Source: Pseudomonas marginalis
GTDB lineage: Bacteria; Pseudomonadota; Gammaproteobacteria; Pseudomonadales; Pseudomonadaceae
Assembly (NCBI RefSeq): GCF_008692035.1
Contig: NZ_VTFG01000002.1
Location: 806,001-870,000 of the forward strand
Reading direction: 5' to 3'
Length of the DNA stretch: 64,000 nt
The notes beneath the pieces were generated by a model. It saw nothing but the letters and a program-made list of their open reading frames with translations. It had not been told where the DNA came from and ran no database searches. Shown piece by piece: positions 21,250 to 31,897 of the stretch. A program made the translations under genes and the position numbers. How positions within the stretch are numbered: position 1 is the stretch's first letter; every line of letters starts with the position of its first letter.

Positions 21250-21998
21250 CAGCGCAGCCCCTCCAGCCAGCCATCGAGACTACTGAAGGCATCACTGAAG
21301 GTGCGATCAAGTTGCAACGGGGTAATCGACACATAGCCTTGCATCACCGCGTGAAAGTCCGTGCCTGGGCCACCGTCTTCGGCATCGCCCGCTGCCGCGA
21401 TCCAGTAGCCTTCCTTGCCACGCGGGTCGACGACCTTCAACGGCGCTGCCGCGCGGGCGCGATGGCCCAGGCGCGTAAGCTGGATACCGCGAATGTGGTC
21501 GAGGGGCAAATTGGGAATGTTGACGTTGAGCACCGTGCGCGGCGGCAGGTCCAGGGCGCCATGGGCCTCCACCAGCTTGCGCGCGAAATAGGCCGCGGTG
21601 GGCAAGTTGTCCAGTTGCCGCGATGCCAACGAAAACGCAAACGAGGTACGGCCGAGGAAGCGTCCTTCAAGCGCCGCCGCCACCGTGCCGGAATACAGCA
21701 CGTCGTCGCCCAGGTTGGCGCCGAGGTTGATGCCCGACACCACCAGGTCCGGCTCCTGGTCCAACAAACTGTTGATCGCCAGGTGCACGCAGTCGGTGGG
21801 GGTGCCGTTCACACTGATAAAGCCATTGGCCAGAACCTGCGGGTGCAGCGGACGGTCGAGCGTCAGCGAACTGCTGGCGCCGCTCTTGTCCTGGTCGGGG
21901 GCAACCACCACGCACTCGGCGTAATCCTGCAGCGCAGCATAGAGCGCGGCAAGGCCGGGTGCGGTGGCACCGTCATCGTTTGATATCAGAATACGCAT
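21249..21998 (-). CDS. surE: 5'/3'-nucleotidase SurE
   Basis: A 249-residue metal-dependent nucleoside monophosphate phosphatase active in stationary phase. The start MRILISNDDGATAPGL carries the metal-binding Asp8-Asp9. Further motifs are VVAPDQDKSGASSSLT, SGINLGANLGDDVLYSGTV and the C-terminal TDFHAVMQGYVSITPL. It overlaps truD by 13 nt upstream and pcm by one base downstream. Confidence 0.97.
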   Translation of the reverse strand: MRILISNDDGATAPGLAALYAALQDYAECVVVAPDQDKSGASSSLTLDRPLHPQVLANGFISVNGTPTDCVHLAINSLLDQEPDLVVSGINLGANLGDDVLYSGTVAAALEGRFLGRTSFAFSLASRQLDNLPTAAYFARKLVEAHGALDLPPRTVLNVNIPNLPLDHIRGIQLTRLGHRARAAAPLKVVDPRGKEGYWIAAAGDAEDGGPGTDFHAVMQGYVSITPLQLDRTFSDAFSSLDGWLEGLR

Positions 21999-23044
21999 GG
22001 GCTGTCCGTCTGCCCCACCGGCACCAGATCAACAAGCTCGCGCACCAAGACAGTGGCGAAGCATCCGGCCGGCAGGACGAATTCCAATTGCAGAATGTCA
22101 GGCCCGGGATAATGCCACGTCAACCCGCCAATGGGCAGTCGCAGAATGCGACGTTCCTGGCTCATGCCGGCACTCACCAGCCAATCACGCAGGTCGGCTT
22201 CACCGGCGGCGACCGCCTGCTCCAACTCAAACGTGGCGCCTGTCGCCGGAGAATCACCCTCGCCCCACTGCGGGCCGGTAGGGTGCAGGTCCAGGATCGC
22301 CAGGCGCGGGTCGCTGCACTCAGCCTCCCCCGCCGGAAAAAAGCTGCGGCTGTCGGTAAATGCCAGCAGATCACCCACTTGCGCGCGCTGCCAGGAACCG
22401 TCGGCGACGCGCGCCGCCAGCACTTTGTTGAAGAGAAAACTGCGCGCGGTGGACAACAACCGCGAACGCACATTGCGCTGCTCCGGGAGGGCCTTGCGCG
22501 CCGCCCATTCCCGCGCGTCGACGACATTGCCACCGTTGTGGCCAAAACGCTGGGTGCCGAAATAGTTGGGGATGCCGTACTGGGCAATCAATTGCAACCG
22601 AGCGTCAATGGCGGCGGTATCACCGGCCAATTGGGTCAGGCGCAAGGTAAAGCCGTTGGCCGAGTGCGCGCCGCGCTGCAGCTTGCGCTTGTGGCGGGCG
22701 GTTTTCAGGATCCTGAGGGTGTCGTTTTCCGCAGCGCTCATGTCCGGATCGGCCTTGCCCGGCAGTTGAACGCTGAACCACTGGCGGGTCAACGCCTGGC
22801 GGTCCTTGAGCCCGGCATAGCTGACAGTGCGCAACGGCACGCCAGCCGCCTTGGCGATACGCCGCGCGGCTTCCTCAGTATTGAGCCCGCGCTTCTCAAC
22901 CCACAACCACAGGTGCTCGCCTTCGCCGCTGAGCGGAATATCGAGCACTTCGTCGACCTGGAAATCTTCAGCCGTGGCCTTCAGGACCGCGCTGCCCAGG
23001 GCCTCGCCATAGGCACGCGGGCCTAGCAGTTGCAGGTCGTTCAT
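21986..23044 (-). CDS. truD: tRNA pseudouridine(13) synthase TruD
   Basis: A 352-residue enzyme that makes pseudouridine 13 in tRNA-Glu. The catalytic Asp81 lies in SYAGLKDRQALTRQ, and NYFGTQRFGHNG marks the active-site wall. The length matches the gamma enzyme (about 350). It overlaps ispF upstream (ATGA) and surE downstream, so it sits inside one transcription unit from ispF to pcm, or beyond. Confidence 0.96.
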   Translation of the reverse strand: MNDLQLLGPRAYGEALGSAVLKATAEDFQVDEVLDIPLSGEGEHLWLWVEKRGLNTEEAARRIAKAAGVPLRTVSYAGLKDRQALTRQWFSVQLPGKADPDMSAAENDTLRILKTARHKRKLQRGAHSANGFTLRLTQLAGDTAAIDARLQLIAQYGIPNYFGTQRFGHNGGNVVDAREWAARKALPEQRNVRSRLLSTARSFLFNKVLAARVADGSWQRAQVGDLLAFTDSRSFFPAGEAECSDPRLAILDLHPTGPQWGEGDSPATGATFELEQAVAAGEADLRDWLVSAGMSQERRILRLPIGGLTWHYPGPDILQLEFVLPAGCFATVLVRELVDLVPVGQTDSPCVF

Positions 23045-23514
23045 GCGCGCAGCAACAAGGCGACGGAGTGCACCGCGATGCCCTCTTCACGACCGGTGAA
23101 CCCGAGCTTTTCGGTGGTGGTGGCTTTCACGTTGACTTGATCCAATTCAATTTGCAGGTCTGCGGCAATCAGTGCGCGCATGGATTCGATATGCGGGGCC
23201 ATTTTCGGCGCCTGGGCCACAATGGTGTTATCGACATTGCCGACCTTCCAGCCCTTGGCATGGATCAGGCCGACCACATGGCGCAGCAGGACACGGCTGT
23301 CCGCACCCTTGAAGGTAGGATCGGTATCCGGAAAGTGTTTGCCGATATCGCCCAGCGCCGCCGCGCCGAGCAAGGCATCGCTCAAGGCATGCAGGACAAC
23401 GTCGCCGTCGGAATGAGCCAGCAACCCATGGTGGTGTGCAATGCGCACGCCGCCCAGGGTGATGAAATCGCCTTCAGCGAAACGGTGCACATCGTAGCCG
23501 TGGCCAATACGCAT
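23041..23514 (-). CDS. ispF: 2-C-methyl-D-erythritol 2,4-cyclodiphosphate synthase
   Basis: A 157-residue trimeric enzyme of the MEP isoprenoid pathway that closes the cyclodiphosphate ring. The zinc ligands are Asp8 and His10 (GHGYDVHRF) and His42 (DGDVVLHALSDAL). MRIGHGYDVH is the invariant family start, so ATG 23514 is firm. Oddly, the ATG follows the T run of an intrinsic terminator with no gap, and the only candidate Shine-Dalgarno (GGGG) lies in the terminator stem. Its partner ispD is 3 kb away and dxr and uppS lie further on. Confidence 0.97.
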   Translation of the reverse strand: MRIGHGYDVHRFAEGDFITLGGVRIAHHHGLLAHSDGDVVLHALSDALLGAAALGDIGKHFPDTDPTFKGADSRVLLRHVVGLIHAKGWKVGNVDNTIVAQAPKMAPHIESMRALIAADLQIELDQVNVKATTTEKLGFTGREEGIAVHSVALLLRA

Positions 23515-23543
23515 AAAAAAACGCCCCGATTTAATTCAGGGCG
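23515..23543 (-). terminator. Terminator after fghA that abuts the ispF start codon
   Basis: The minus strand reads CGCCC-TGA-loop-TC-GGGGCG (about 8 bp including one wobble) followed by TTTTTTT and immediately by the ispF ATG. It is 25 nt beyond the fghA stop. It should end adhC-fghA transcription, yet it also forms the leader of ispF. Confidence 0.85.
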
Positions 23544-23568
23544 TGATTCTACCTACTTTTGCCTCATA

Positions 23569-24414
23569 TTAACCGAGCAAAGCACGACCATGATGTCGCA
23601 AATGATCTTCGATGAAGCTGGCGATAAAGAAGTAGCTGTGGTCGTAGCCAGGCTGCAGGCGCAGTTCCAGCGGATGGCTGGCCGCCTTGGCCGCTTGCTG
23701 CAAGGCTTCGGGCTTGAGCTGCACGGCAAGGAAATCGTCGCGGTCGCCCTGGTCCACCAGCAACGGCAGCTTTTCCGAGGCTTCGCCGATCAGCACACAG
23801 GCATCCCATTCACGCCATTTGGCGCGCTCTTCACCCAGGTAACGGGAGAAAGCTTTCTGGCCCCACGGGCAATCCATCGGATTGTTAATCGGCGAAAACG
23901 CCGACACCGACAGGTAACACCCAGGGTTGCGCAGGGCACACACCAACGCACCGTGGCCGCCCATGGAGTGGCCGCTGATACCGCGTTTGTACGAAGCCGG
24001 GAAATGCGCTTCAACCAATGCCGGCAATTCCTGCACCACGTAGTCATGCATCCGATAGTGCTTGGCCCACGGTTCCTGCGTGGCATTCAGGTAAAACCCT
24101 GCGCCCAGGCCGAAATCCCAGGCGTTATCCGGGTCGCCCGGTACACCGGGCCCACGTGGGCTGGTGTCCGGCGCCACGATGATCAACCCCAGTTCCGCCG
24201 CCATGCGCTGGGCACCGGCTTTCTGCATGAAGTTCTCATCGGTGCAGGTCAGGCCGGACAGCCAGTACAGCACCGGCAGCTTGCCGCCCTGCTCCGCTTG
24301 CGGCGGCAGGTAGACGGCGAAAGTCATGTCGCAGCCGAGCACATCGGAGTGATGTTTGTAGCGTTTATGCCAGCCGCCGAAGCTCTTCTGGCACGACAGG
24401 TTTTCCAGACTCAT
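23569..24414 (-). CDS. fghA: S-formylglutathione hydrolase
   Basis: A 281-residue esterase-D family serine hydrolase that splits S-formylglutathione to formate and glutathione. The nucleophile is Ser150 in GHSMGG, with the catalytic Asp and His expected in GDRDDFL and YDHSYFF. The family start MSLENLSCQKSFGGWHKRY is intact. It lies 8 nt after adhC and completes glutathione-dependent formaldehyde removal. Confidence 0.97.
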   Translation of the reverse strand: MSLENLSCQKSFGGWHKRYKHHSDVLGCDMTFAVYLPPQAEQGGKLPVLYWLSGLTCTDENFMQKAGAQRMAAELGLIIVAPDTSPRGPGVPGDPDNAWDFGLGAGFYLNATQEPWAKHYRMHDYVVQELPALVEAHFPASYKRGISGHSMGGHGALVCALRNPGCYLSVSAFSPINNPMDCPWGQKAFSRYLGEERAKWREWDACVLIGEASEKLPLLVDQGDRDDFLAVQLKPEALQQAAKAASHPLELRLQPGYDHSYFFIASFIEDHLRHHGRALLG

Positions 24415-24422
24415 GGCCGACC

Positions 24423-25535
24423 TCAGAAGTGGATGACGGTACGAATGCTCTTGCCTTCATGCATCAGGTCAAACGCTTTGTTGATGTCTTCCAGGCCCAT
24501 GGTGTGGGTGATGAAAGTGTCCAGCGGAATCTCGCCGGTCTGGGCCATTTCCACGTAGCTTGGCAACTCGGTACGGCCGCGTACGCCACCGAACGCCGAG
24601 CCACGCCAGACGCGACCGGTCACCAACTGGAACGGGCGGGTGGAGATTTCCTGGCCGGCACCGGCAACGCCGATGATCACCGACTCGCCCCACCCCTTGT
24701 GGCAGCACTCGAGCGCGGCACGCATCAGTTGCACGTTGCCGATGCACTCGAAGGAAAAGTCCACGCCGCCGTCAGTCAAATCGACAATCACGTCCTGGAT
24801 CGGGCGGTCATAATCTTTCGGATTGATGCAGTCGGTAGCGCCCAGTTGCTTGGCGATCTCGAACTTGGCCGGGTTGATGTCAATCGCGATGATACGGCCG
24901 GCCTTGGCCTTGACCGCACCGATCACGGCCGACAGGCCGATACCGCCAAGACCGAAGATCGCCACGGTGTCACCCGGCTTGACCTTGGCGGTGTTGATTA
25001 CCGCACCGATGCCGGTGGTGACGCCACACCCGAGCAGGCAGACCTTCTCCAGCGGCGCTTCTTTGGGAATTTTGGCAACGGAAATTTCCGGCAGCACGGT
25101 GTACTCGGAGAACGTCGAGGTGCCCATGTAGTGGAAAATCGGCTGACCCTTGTAGGAAAAACGCGTGGTGCCATCCGGCATCAGGCCTTTGCCTTGGGTG
25201 GAACGAATGGCCTGGCACAGGTTGGTCTTACCCGAGAGGCAGAACTTGCACTTGCCGCATTCCGGGGTGTACAGCGGGATCACATGGTCGCCCACCGCCA
25301 CCGAAGTCACGCCTTCGCCGATGGCTTCGACCACCGCACCGCCTTCATGGCCAAGGATGGAGGGGAAGATGCCTTCCGGGTCAGCGCCGGACAGGGTGTA
25401 GGCATCGGTATGGCAAACCCCGGAGGCGACCACACGCAACAGCACTTCGCCCGCCTTGGGCATGGCCACATCGACTTCCACGATCTCGAGGGGTTTCTTG
25501 GCTTCAAAGGCAACGGCAGCGCGGGACTTGATCAT
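24423..25535 (-). CDS. adhC: S-(hydroxymethyl)glutathione dehydrogenase / class III alcohol dehydrogenase
   Basis: A 370-residue zinc enzyme that oxidises S-hydroxymethylglutathione (from formaldehyde) and reduces S-nitrosoglutathione. Catalytic zinc ligands are Cys41, His63 and Glu64. Structural zinc is bound by Cys93, Cys96, Cys99 and Cys107. The NAD site is GLGGIGLSAVIGA, and a Lys/Asp pattern gives NAD preference. It is the first gene of adhC-fghA and is divergent from the LysR gene gfnR 108 bp away. Confidence 0.97.
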   Translation of the reverse strand: MIKSRAAVAFEAKKPLEIVEVDVAMPKAGEVLLRVVASGVCHTDAYTLSGADPEGIFPSILGHEGGAVVEAIGEGVTSVAVGDHVIPLYTPECGKCKFCLSGKTNLCQAIRSTQGKGLMPDGTTRFSYKGQPIFHYMGTSTFSEYTVLPEISVAKIPKEAPLEKVCLLGCGVTTGIGAVINTAKVKPGDTVAIFGLGGIGLSAVIGAVKAKAGRIIAIDINPAKFEIAKQLGATDCINPKDYDRPIQDVIVDLTDGGVDFSFECIGNVQLMRAALECCHKGWGESVIIGVAGAGQEISTRPFQLVTGRVWRGSAFGGVRGRTELPSYVEMAQTGEIPLDTFITHTMGLEDINKAFDLMHEGKSIRTVIHF

Positions 25536-25579
25536 CCAGGTTTCTCCAGGGCGTTAAAAATGATGGAGAGAGTGTAAAA

Positions 25580-25591
25580 CATGGCTCCATG
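25580..25591. promoter_or_regulatory. Palindrome CATGGCTCCATG in the adhC-gfnR gap
   Basis: A 12-bp near-perfect palindrome (CATGG-CT-CCATG) lies in the 108-bp gap between divergent adhC and gfnR, next to an AT-rich TTAATAAT. This is where a LysR-type regulator and both promoters would sit. It is a likely GfnR site, but the assignment is inference. Confidence 0.4.
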
Positions 25592-25643
25592 ATTAATAAT
25601 CCAGGCAAAAGCAAAACTTTATTGCTGTACAGGGATAATCGCT

Positions 25644-26540
25644 ATGCTGGAGAACCGCTGGGAAGGCATCGATGAATTCGTTGCCGTCGCCGAATGCAGC
25701 CAATTTACGGCGGCTGCCGAGCGGCTGGGTGTGTCTTCGTCCCACATCAGCCGCCAGGTGGCACGCCTGGAAGAGCGCCTGCAAACGCGGTTGCTGTATC
25801 GCAGTACCCGTAAGGTGACCCTGACCGAAGCAGGTCAGACATTCCTGCAACATTGCCAGCGCCTGCAGGACGGCCGCGAAGAAGCCCTGCGCGCCGTGGG
25901 CGACCTCACCAGCGAACCGAAAGGCATGTTGCGCATGACCTGCGCGGTGGCCTATGGCGAGCGTTTCATCGTGCCGCTGGTGACGCGGTTCATGGGCCTG
26001 TACCCGCAATTGCGGGTGGATATCGAATTGAGCAACCGCCAACTGGATCTGGTGCACGAAGGCCTCGACCTGGCGATTCGCCTGGGGCGCTTGCAGGATT
26101 CGCGCATGGTCGCCAGTCGCCTCGCACCTCGGCGGATGTACCTGTGCGCGTCGCCGTCCTACCTGGCGCGGTACGGACGGCCCCATAGCTTGTCGGAATT
26201 GAGTCGACATAACTGCCTGATCGGCAGCTCGGATATTTGGCAACTGGCCCAGGACGGGCGCGAATTTTCCCAACGGGTACAGGGAAACTGGCGCTGCAAC
26301 AGTGGGCAAGCGGTGCTGGATGCGGCGCTGCAAGGGGTGGGGTTATGCCAACTGCCGGACTATTACGTGCTGGAGCATCTGCACAGCGGCGCGCTGGTGT
26401 CGTTGCTGGAGGCGCATCAGCCGCCGAATACGGCGGTGTGGGCGCTGTATCCGCAACAACGGCACTTGTCGCCGAAGGTCAGGAAGTTGGTGGATTTCTT
26501 GAAAGAGGGCTTGGCCGAGCGGCCGGAGTACAGCGGTTGA
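25644..26540 (+). CDS. gfnR: LysR-type regulator of formaldehyde detoxification
   Basis: A 298-residue LysR regulator. The N-terminal winged helix-turn-helix is FVAVAECSQFTAAAERLGVSSSHISRQVARLEERL (about 11-47), followed by an effector domain. It is divergent from adhC-fghA, as GfnR (PA3630) is in P. aeruginosa, so it probably activates that operon in response to formaldehyde or its glutathione adduct. Its 3' end meets ispD of the opposite strand with no gap. Confidence 0.85.
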   Translation: MLENRWEGIDEFVAVAECSQFTAAAERLGVSSSHISRQVARLEERLQTRLLYRSTRKVTLTEAGQTFLQHCQRLQDGREEALRAVGDLTSEPKGMLRMTCAVAYGERFIVPLVTRFMGLYPQLRVDIELSNRQLDLVHEGLDLAIRLGRLQDSRMVASRLAPRRMYLCASPSYLARYGRPHSLSELSRHNCLIGSSDIWQLAQDGREFSQRVQGNWRCNSGQAVLDAALQGVGLCQLPDYYVLEHLHSGALVSLLEAHQPPNTAVWALYPQQRHLSPKVRKLVDFLKEGLAERPEYSG

Positions 26541-27248
26541 TTAACGACGATTCGCCCAACGCAGTCGCAGCCACTCCAGGTCTTCCGGCCGGGTCACCTT
26601 GATATTGTCCGAGCGCCCTTCGATCAAGCGCGGCGCCTGCCCGGACCACTCCATCGCCGAGGCTTCATCGGTGATCACCGCATCGGCCACCAGGCTGTCA
26701 GCCAATGCGCGGTGCAAGGCCCCGAGGCGGAACATCTGCGGCGTATAGGCTTGCCAGATCAAGCTGCGGTCGACGGTTTCCACCACCCGCCCCTGCTTGT
26801 CGACACGCTTGAGGGTATCGCGAGCCGGCACCGCCAGCAGGCCGCCCACCGGATCGTCCGCCAATTCGACCAGCAGCTTGTCGAGGTCATCACGGCTCAA
26901 ATTAGGCCGCGCCGCGTCATGCACCAACACCCAATCGTCATCGCCGGCGCCCAGGGCATTGAGTTGCAGCAGTGCATTGAGCACCGACCCCGAGCGCTCC
27001 GAACCACCGTCCGCACGTTGGATACGCGGGTCAGCGGCACACGCCAGGTCGGGCCAATACGGATCTTCAGCAGCAAGACTGACCACCAACCCCTTGAGGC
27101 TGGGATGGTCGAGAAAACAGCCAAGGCTGTGTTCGAGAATAGTGCGCCCGCCCAATTGCAAGTATTGCTTGGGACGGTCCGCGGCCATACGGGCACCGAC
27201 GCCCGCGGCAGGTATCACGGCCCAGAAGGCCGGCAAACGGTAACTCAT
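26541..27248 (-). CDS. ispD: 2-C-methyl-D-erythritol 4-phosphate cytidylyltransferase
   Basis: A 235-residue nucleotidyltransferase of the MEP pathway. The CTP-binding start is AVIPAAGVGARMAADRPKQYL, and VLVHDAARPN and TDEASAMEW are further family motifs. It overlaps ftsB by 4 nt (ATGA). It acts upstream of IspF, encoded 3 kb away on the same strand. Confidence 0.97.
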   Translation of the reverse strand: MSYRLPAFWAVIPAAGVGARMAADRPKQYLQLGGRTILEHSLGCFLDHPSLKGLVVSLAAEDPYWPDLACAADPRIQRADGGSERSGSVLNALLQLNALGAGDDDWVLVHDAARPNLSRDDLDKLLVELADDPVGGLLAVPARDTLKRVDKQGRVVETVDRSLIWQAYTPQMFRLGALHRALADSLVADAVITDEASAMEWSGQAPRLIEGRSDNIKVTRPEDLEWLRLRWANRR

Positions 27249-27523
27249 TGGGCCAACTGGTAGAGGGTCTCGCCCTCCTTGACCATGCCCAACTCATGAC
27301 GGGCCCGTTCTTCAACGGTCTCGGTACCCTTTTTCAGCTCAAGCACTTCGGCATCGAGGACGCGGTTGCGCTCCAGCAGGCGTTCGTTCTCGGCGTGCTG
27401 GTCGGCAATTTGCTGGGTCAGGTCTTTTACCTGCGCAAAGCTGCCATTACCTACCCATAGGCGGTACTGCAGGCCAGCCAGCAACAAGAGCAAGACGAGG
27501 AACAACCAATTGGGACTGCGCAT
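27245..27523 (-). CDS. ftsB: Cell division protein FtsB
   Basis: A 92-residue bitopic inner-membrane protein of the FtsQLB complex. Residues about 5-20 form one transmembrane helix (WLFLVLLLLLAGLQY). Residues about 30-65 form a leucine-zipper coiled coil (LTQQIADQHAENERLLERNRVLDAEV), and the C-terminal part (about 66-92) contacts FtsQ. ATG 27523 (MRSPNWLF) is the family start; the longer frame from 27667 is not part of it. It is linked to eno and ispD, as in most gammaproteobacteria. Confidence 0.95.
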   Translation of the reverse strand: MRSPNWLFLVLLLLLAGLQYRLWVGNGSFAQVKDLTQQIADQHAENERLLERNRVLDAEVLELKKGTETVEERARHELGMVKEGETLYQLAQ

Positions 27524-27693
27524 CGAATATCGGGTATCCAGTGGAAAAACACGCCATGCAAAACTTTTACAGCAACTGATAGCACGAAGCCTGGAAGAAC
27601 CAGGCTTGTGCTTGATCGCCATCAGATTAGCGTCGAAACTCGCACCTTCGTGATCTTTCCGACGCAATCCACCGACTTTTTACCACTTACCGA

Positions 27694-28983
27694 TCAGCCG
27701 CGAAACTCGCCGCGACCGTTGTACTTGGCTTTGCCGGCCAGTTGCTCTTCGATACGCAGCAATTGGTTGTACTTGGACACACGGTCGGAACGGCACAGGG
27801 AGCCGGTCTTGATCTGGCCCGCCGAAGTGCCCACGGCCAGGTCGGCGATGGTCGAGTCTTCGGTTTCGCCGGAGCGGTGCGAGATCACGGCGGTGTAGCC
27901 CGCAGCCTTGGCCATCTGGATGGCTTCCAGGGTTTCGGTCAGGGTGCCGATCTGGTTGAACTTGATCAGGATCGAGTTGGCGATCTTTTTGTCGATGCCT
28001 TCTTTCAGGATCTTGGTGTTGGTCACGAACAGGTCGTCACCCACCAGCTGGACTTTCTCGCCGATCTTGTCGGTGAGGATCTTCCAGCCATCCCAGTCGG
28101 ACTCGTCCAGGCCGTCTTCGATCGAGATGATCGGATAGCGCTGGGTCAGGCCCTTCAGGTACTCGGCAAAACCTTCGGAGTTGAACACCTGGCCTTCGCC
28201 GGACAGGTTGTATTTGCCATCTTCGTAGAACTCGCTGGCGGCGCAGTCCAGGGCCAGGGTCACGTCGGTGCCCAGTGTGTAGCCGGCGTTGGCCACGGCT
28301 TCGGAGATCACTTTCAGTGCATCTTCGTTGGACGCCAGGTTCGGTGCGAAACCACCTTCGTCACCTACGGCAGTGCTCAGGCCACGAGCTTTCAGCACGG
28401 CTTTGAGGTGATGGAAAATCTCGGTGCCCATGCGCAGGCCTTCGGAGAAGGTCTTGGCGCCGACCGGCTGCACCATGAATTCCTGGATGTCGACGTTGTT
28501 ATCGGCATGCTCGCCACCGTTGATGATGTTCATCATCGGAACCGGCATCGAGTAGACACCCGGGGTACCGTTCAGGTTGGCGATGTGGGCGTACAGCGGC
28601 AGGTCCTGGTCCTGGGCGGCCGCCTTGGCAGCAGCCAGGGACACGGCGAGGATGGCGTTGGCGCCGAGGCTGCCTTTGTTTTCAGTGCCGTCGAGCTTGA
28701 TCATCGCGTGGTCCAGGGCTTTCTGGTCCAGCGGGTCCTTGCCCAGCAGCAGGTCACGGATCGGGCCGTTGATGTTGGCTACAGCCTTGAGGACACCCTT
28801 GCCCAGGTAACGGCTCTTGTCGCCATCACGCAGTTCCAGCGCTTCGCGCGAACCTGTGGAAGCACCGGACGGCGCGCAGGCGCTGCCGATGATGCCGTTA
28901 TCGAGAAGCACGTCGGCTTCGACGGTGGGGTTGCCACGGGAGTCGAGAACTTCACGACCTTTGATGTCGACGATTTTTGCCAT
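27694..28983 (-). CDS. eno: Enolase (phosphopyruvate hydratase)
   Basis: A 429-residue glycolytic enzyme, also an RNA degradosome part in many gammaproteobacteria. MAKIVDIKGREVLDSRGNPT starts the family N-domain. The barrel carries the magnesium ligands in SIEDGLDESDWDG and LVGDDLFVTN, and the signature ILIKFNQIGTLTETLEAI. I use ATG 28983; the frame to 29082 is an extension without match. It is 170 bp upstream of ftsB and may share its transcript. Confidence 0.98.
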   Translation of the reverse strand: MAKIVDIKGREVLDSRGNPTVEADVLLDNGIIGSACAPSGASTGSREALELRDGDKSRYLGKGVLKAVANINGPIRDLLLGKDPLDQKALDHAMIKLDGTENKGSLGANAILAVSLAAAKAAAQDQDLPLYAHIANLNGTPGVYSMPVPMMNIINGGEHADNNVDIQEFMVQPVGAKTFSEGLRMGTEIFHHLKAVLKARGLSTAVGDEGGFAPNLASNEDALKVISEAVANAGYTLGTDVTLALDCAASEFYEDGKYNLSGEGQVFNSEGFAEYLKGLTQRYPIISIEDGLDESDWDGWKILTDKIGEKVQLVGDDLFVTNTKILKEGIDKKIANSILIKFNQIGTLTETLEAIQMAKAAGYTAVISHRSGETEDSTIADLAVGTSAGQIKTGSLCRSDRVSKYNQLLRIEEQLAGKAKYNGRGEFRG

Positions 28984-29083
28984 TGTTGTAAACACTCCAA
29001 AGTTGACGAAAACGACGCAGCTGAAGGAAATCTTTTGACCGACCGCAAGGGTGGAACAACGGGGCAGGCTTGCAGGCGACAAG

Positions 29084-29105
29084 GCTCAGGCCCGTAGGCC
29101 TGAGC
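29084..29105 (-). terminator. Hairpin between kdsA and eno
   Basis: A perfect 9-bp stem, GCTCAGGCC/GGCCTGAGC, with a 4-nt loop lies 36 nt after the kdsA stop. Only a short TTGT tail follows, so termination would be partial. Confidence 0.5.
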
Positions 29106-29140
29106 GTAAAGCGTGGGAAAGTCTACCGGAGAATCAACGC

Positions 29141-29986
29141 TTACGCGGTCTCTACCGTCGGAAAACTCTTGACCAGTTCGTCCAACTGCTTGAGCTGGGC
29201 CAGGAATGGCTCCAGCTTGTCCAGGCGCAGGGCGCATGGGCCGTCGCATTTGGCGTTGTCCGGGTCCGGGTGGGCTTCGAGGAACAGGCCCGCCAGGGAC
29301 TGGCTGATGCCGGCCTTGGCCAGGTCCAGTACCTGGGCACGGCGCCCACCGGCGGAATCGGCGCGACCACCGGGCATTTGCAGCGCGTGGGTCACGTCGA
29401 AGAACACCGGGTATTCGAACTGCTTCATGATGCCGAAACCGAGCATGTCCACCACGAGGTTGTTGTAGCCGAAGCTCGAACCGCGCTCGCAGAGGATCAA
29501 CTGGTCGTTACCCGCTTCCACGCATTTGTTCAGGATGTGTTTCATCTCCTGGGGCGCGAGGAACTGGGCTTTCTTGATATTGATCACCGCGCCGGTCCTG
29601 GCCATCGCGACCACGAGGTCGGTCTGGCGCGACAGGAAGGCCGGCAGCTGGATGATGTCGCACACCTCGGCGACCACGGCAGCCTGTTCAGGCTCGTGGA
29701 CGTCGGTGATGATCGGCACGCCGAAGGCTTGCTTGATGTCCTGGAAGATCCGCATGCCTTCTTCAAGGCCCGGGCCGCGATAGGAGGTCACGGACGAACG
29801 GTTGGCCTTGTCGAAGCTGGCCTTGAACACGTAGGGGATACCCAGTTTCTCGGTAACCTTGACGTACTCTTCACAGACCTGCATCGCCATGTCACGGCTT
29901 TCCAGCACGTTCATGCCGCCGAACAGCACCATGGGCTTGTCGTTGGCAATCTCGATGTCGCCTACGCGAATGATCTTCTGGGCCAT
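29141..29986 (-). CDS. kdsA: 3-deoxy-8-phosphooctulonate synthase
   Basis: A 281-residue enzyme joining arabinose 5-phosphate and phosphoenolpyruvate to make KDO 8-phosphate for lipopolysaccharide. The barrel motifs are LFGGMNVLESRDMAMQ, FKASFDKANRSS, ITDVHEPEQ and LCERGSSFGYNNLVVDM. It is the metal-independent class in type, with Asn (not Cys) in GGMNVLE. ATG 29986 lies 5 nt past the pyrG stop, so pyrG-kdsA is one unit. Confidence 0.96.
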   Translation of the reverse strand: MAQKIIRVGDIEIANDKPMVLFGGMNVLESRDMAMQVCEEYVKVTEKLGIPYVFKASFDKANRSSVTSYRGPGLEEGMRIFQDIKQAFGVPIITDVHEPEQAAVVAEVCDIIQLPAFLSRQTDLVVAMARTGAVINIKKAQFLAPQEMKHILNKCVEAGNDQLILCERGSSFGYNNLVVDMLGFGIMKQFEYPVFFDVTHALQMPGGRADSAGGRRAQVLDLAKAGISQSLAGLFLEAHPDPDNAKCDGPCALRLDKLEPFLAQLKQLDELVKSFPTVETA

Positions 29987-29991
29987 CAGGT

Positions 29992-31623
<1,632 letters not shown>

Positions 31624-31897
31624 GAAAAACCCTAGAAGTCTGCGTTAAAGCGGTCCGAGCCGCCGGGGAAAGCGAAGAGAGGCCGAAGCCCCCGATCACC
31701 TGCATTAATCACAGTGCACCTTTCAAAAAAACCGCCGCGTTGTGACAGACCAGCAGTGAAACTGCCGGTACGTTGATCGCTACACATTTTTTGGAATCGC
31801 CCAGCAAAGACTGCTTGGTAATCGGCAACTGCTGCGATTCAGGCGAATCCACAGAAGTTGTATCAAGAAGGGAGCGTAGTCTACCGGAAAGGCGCTA

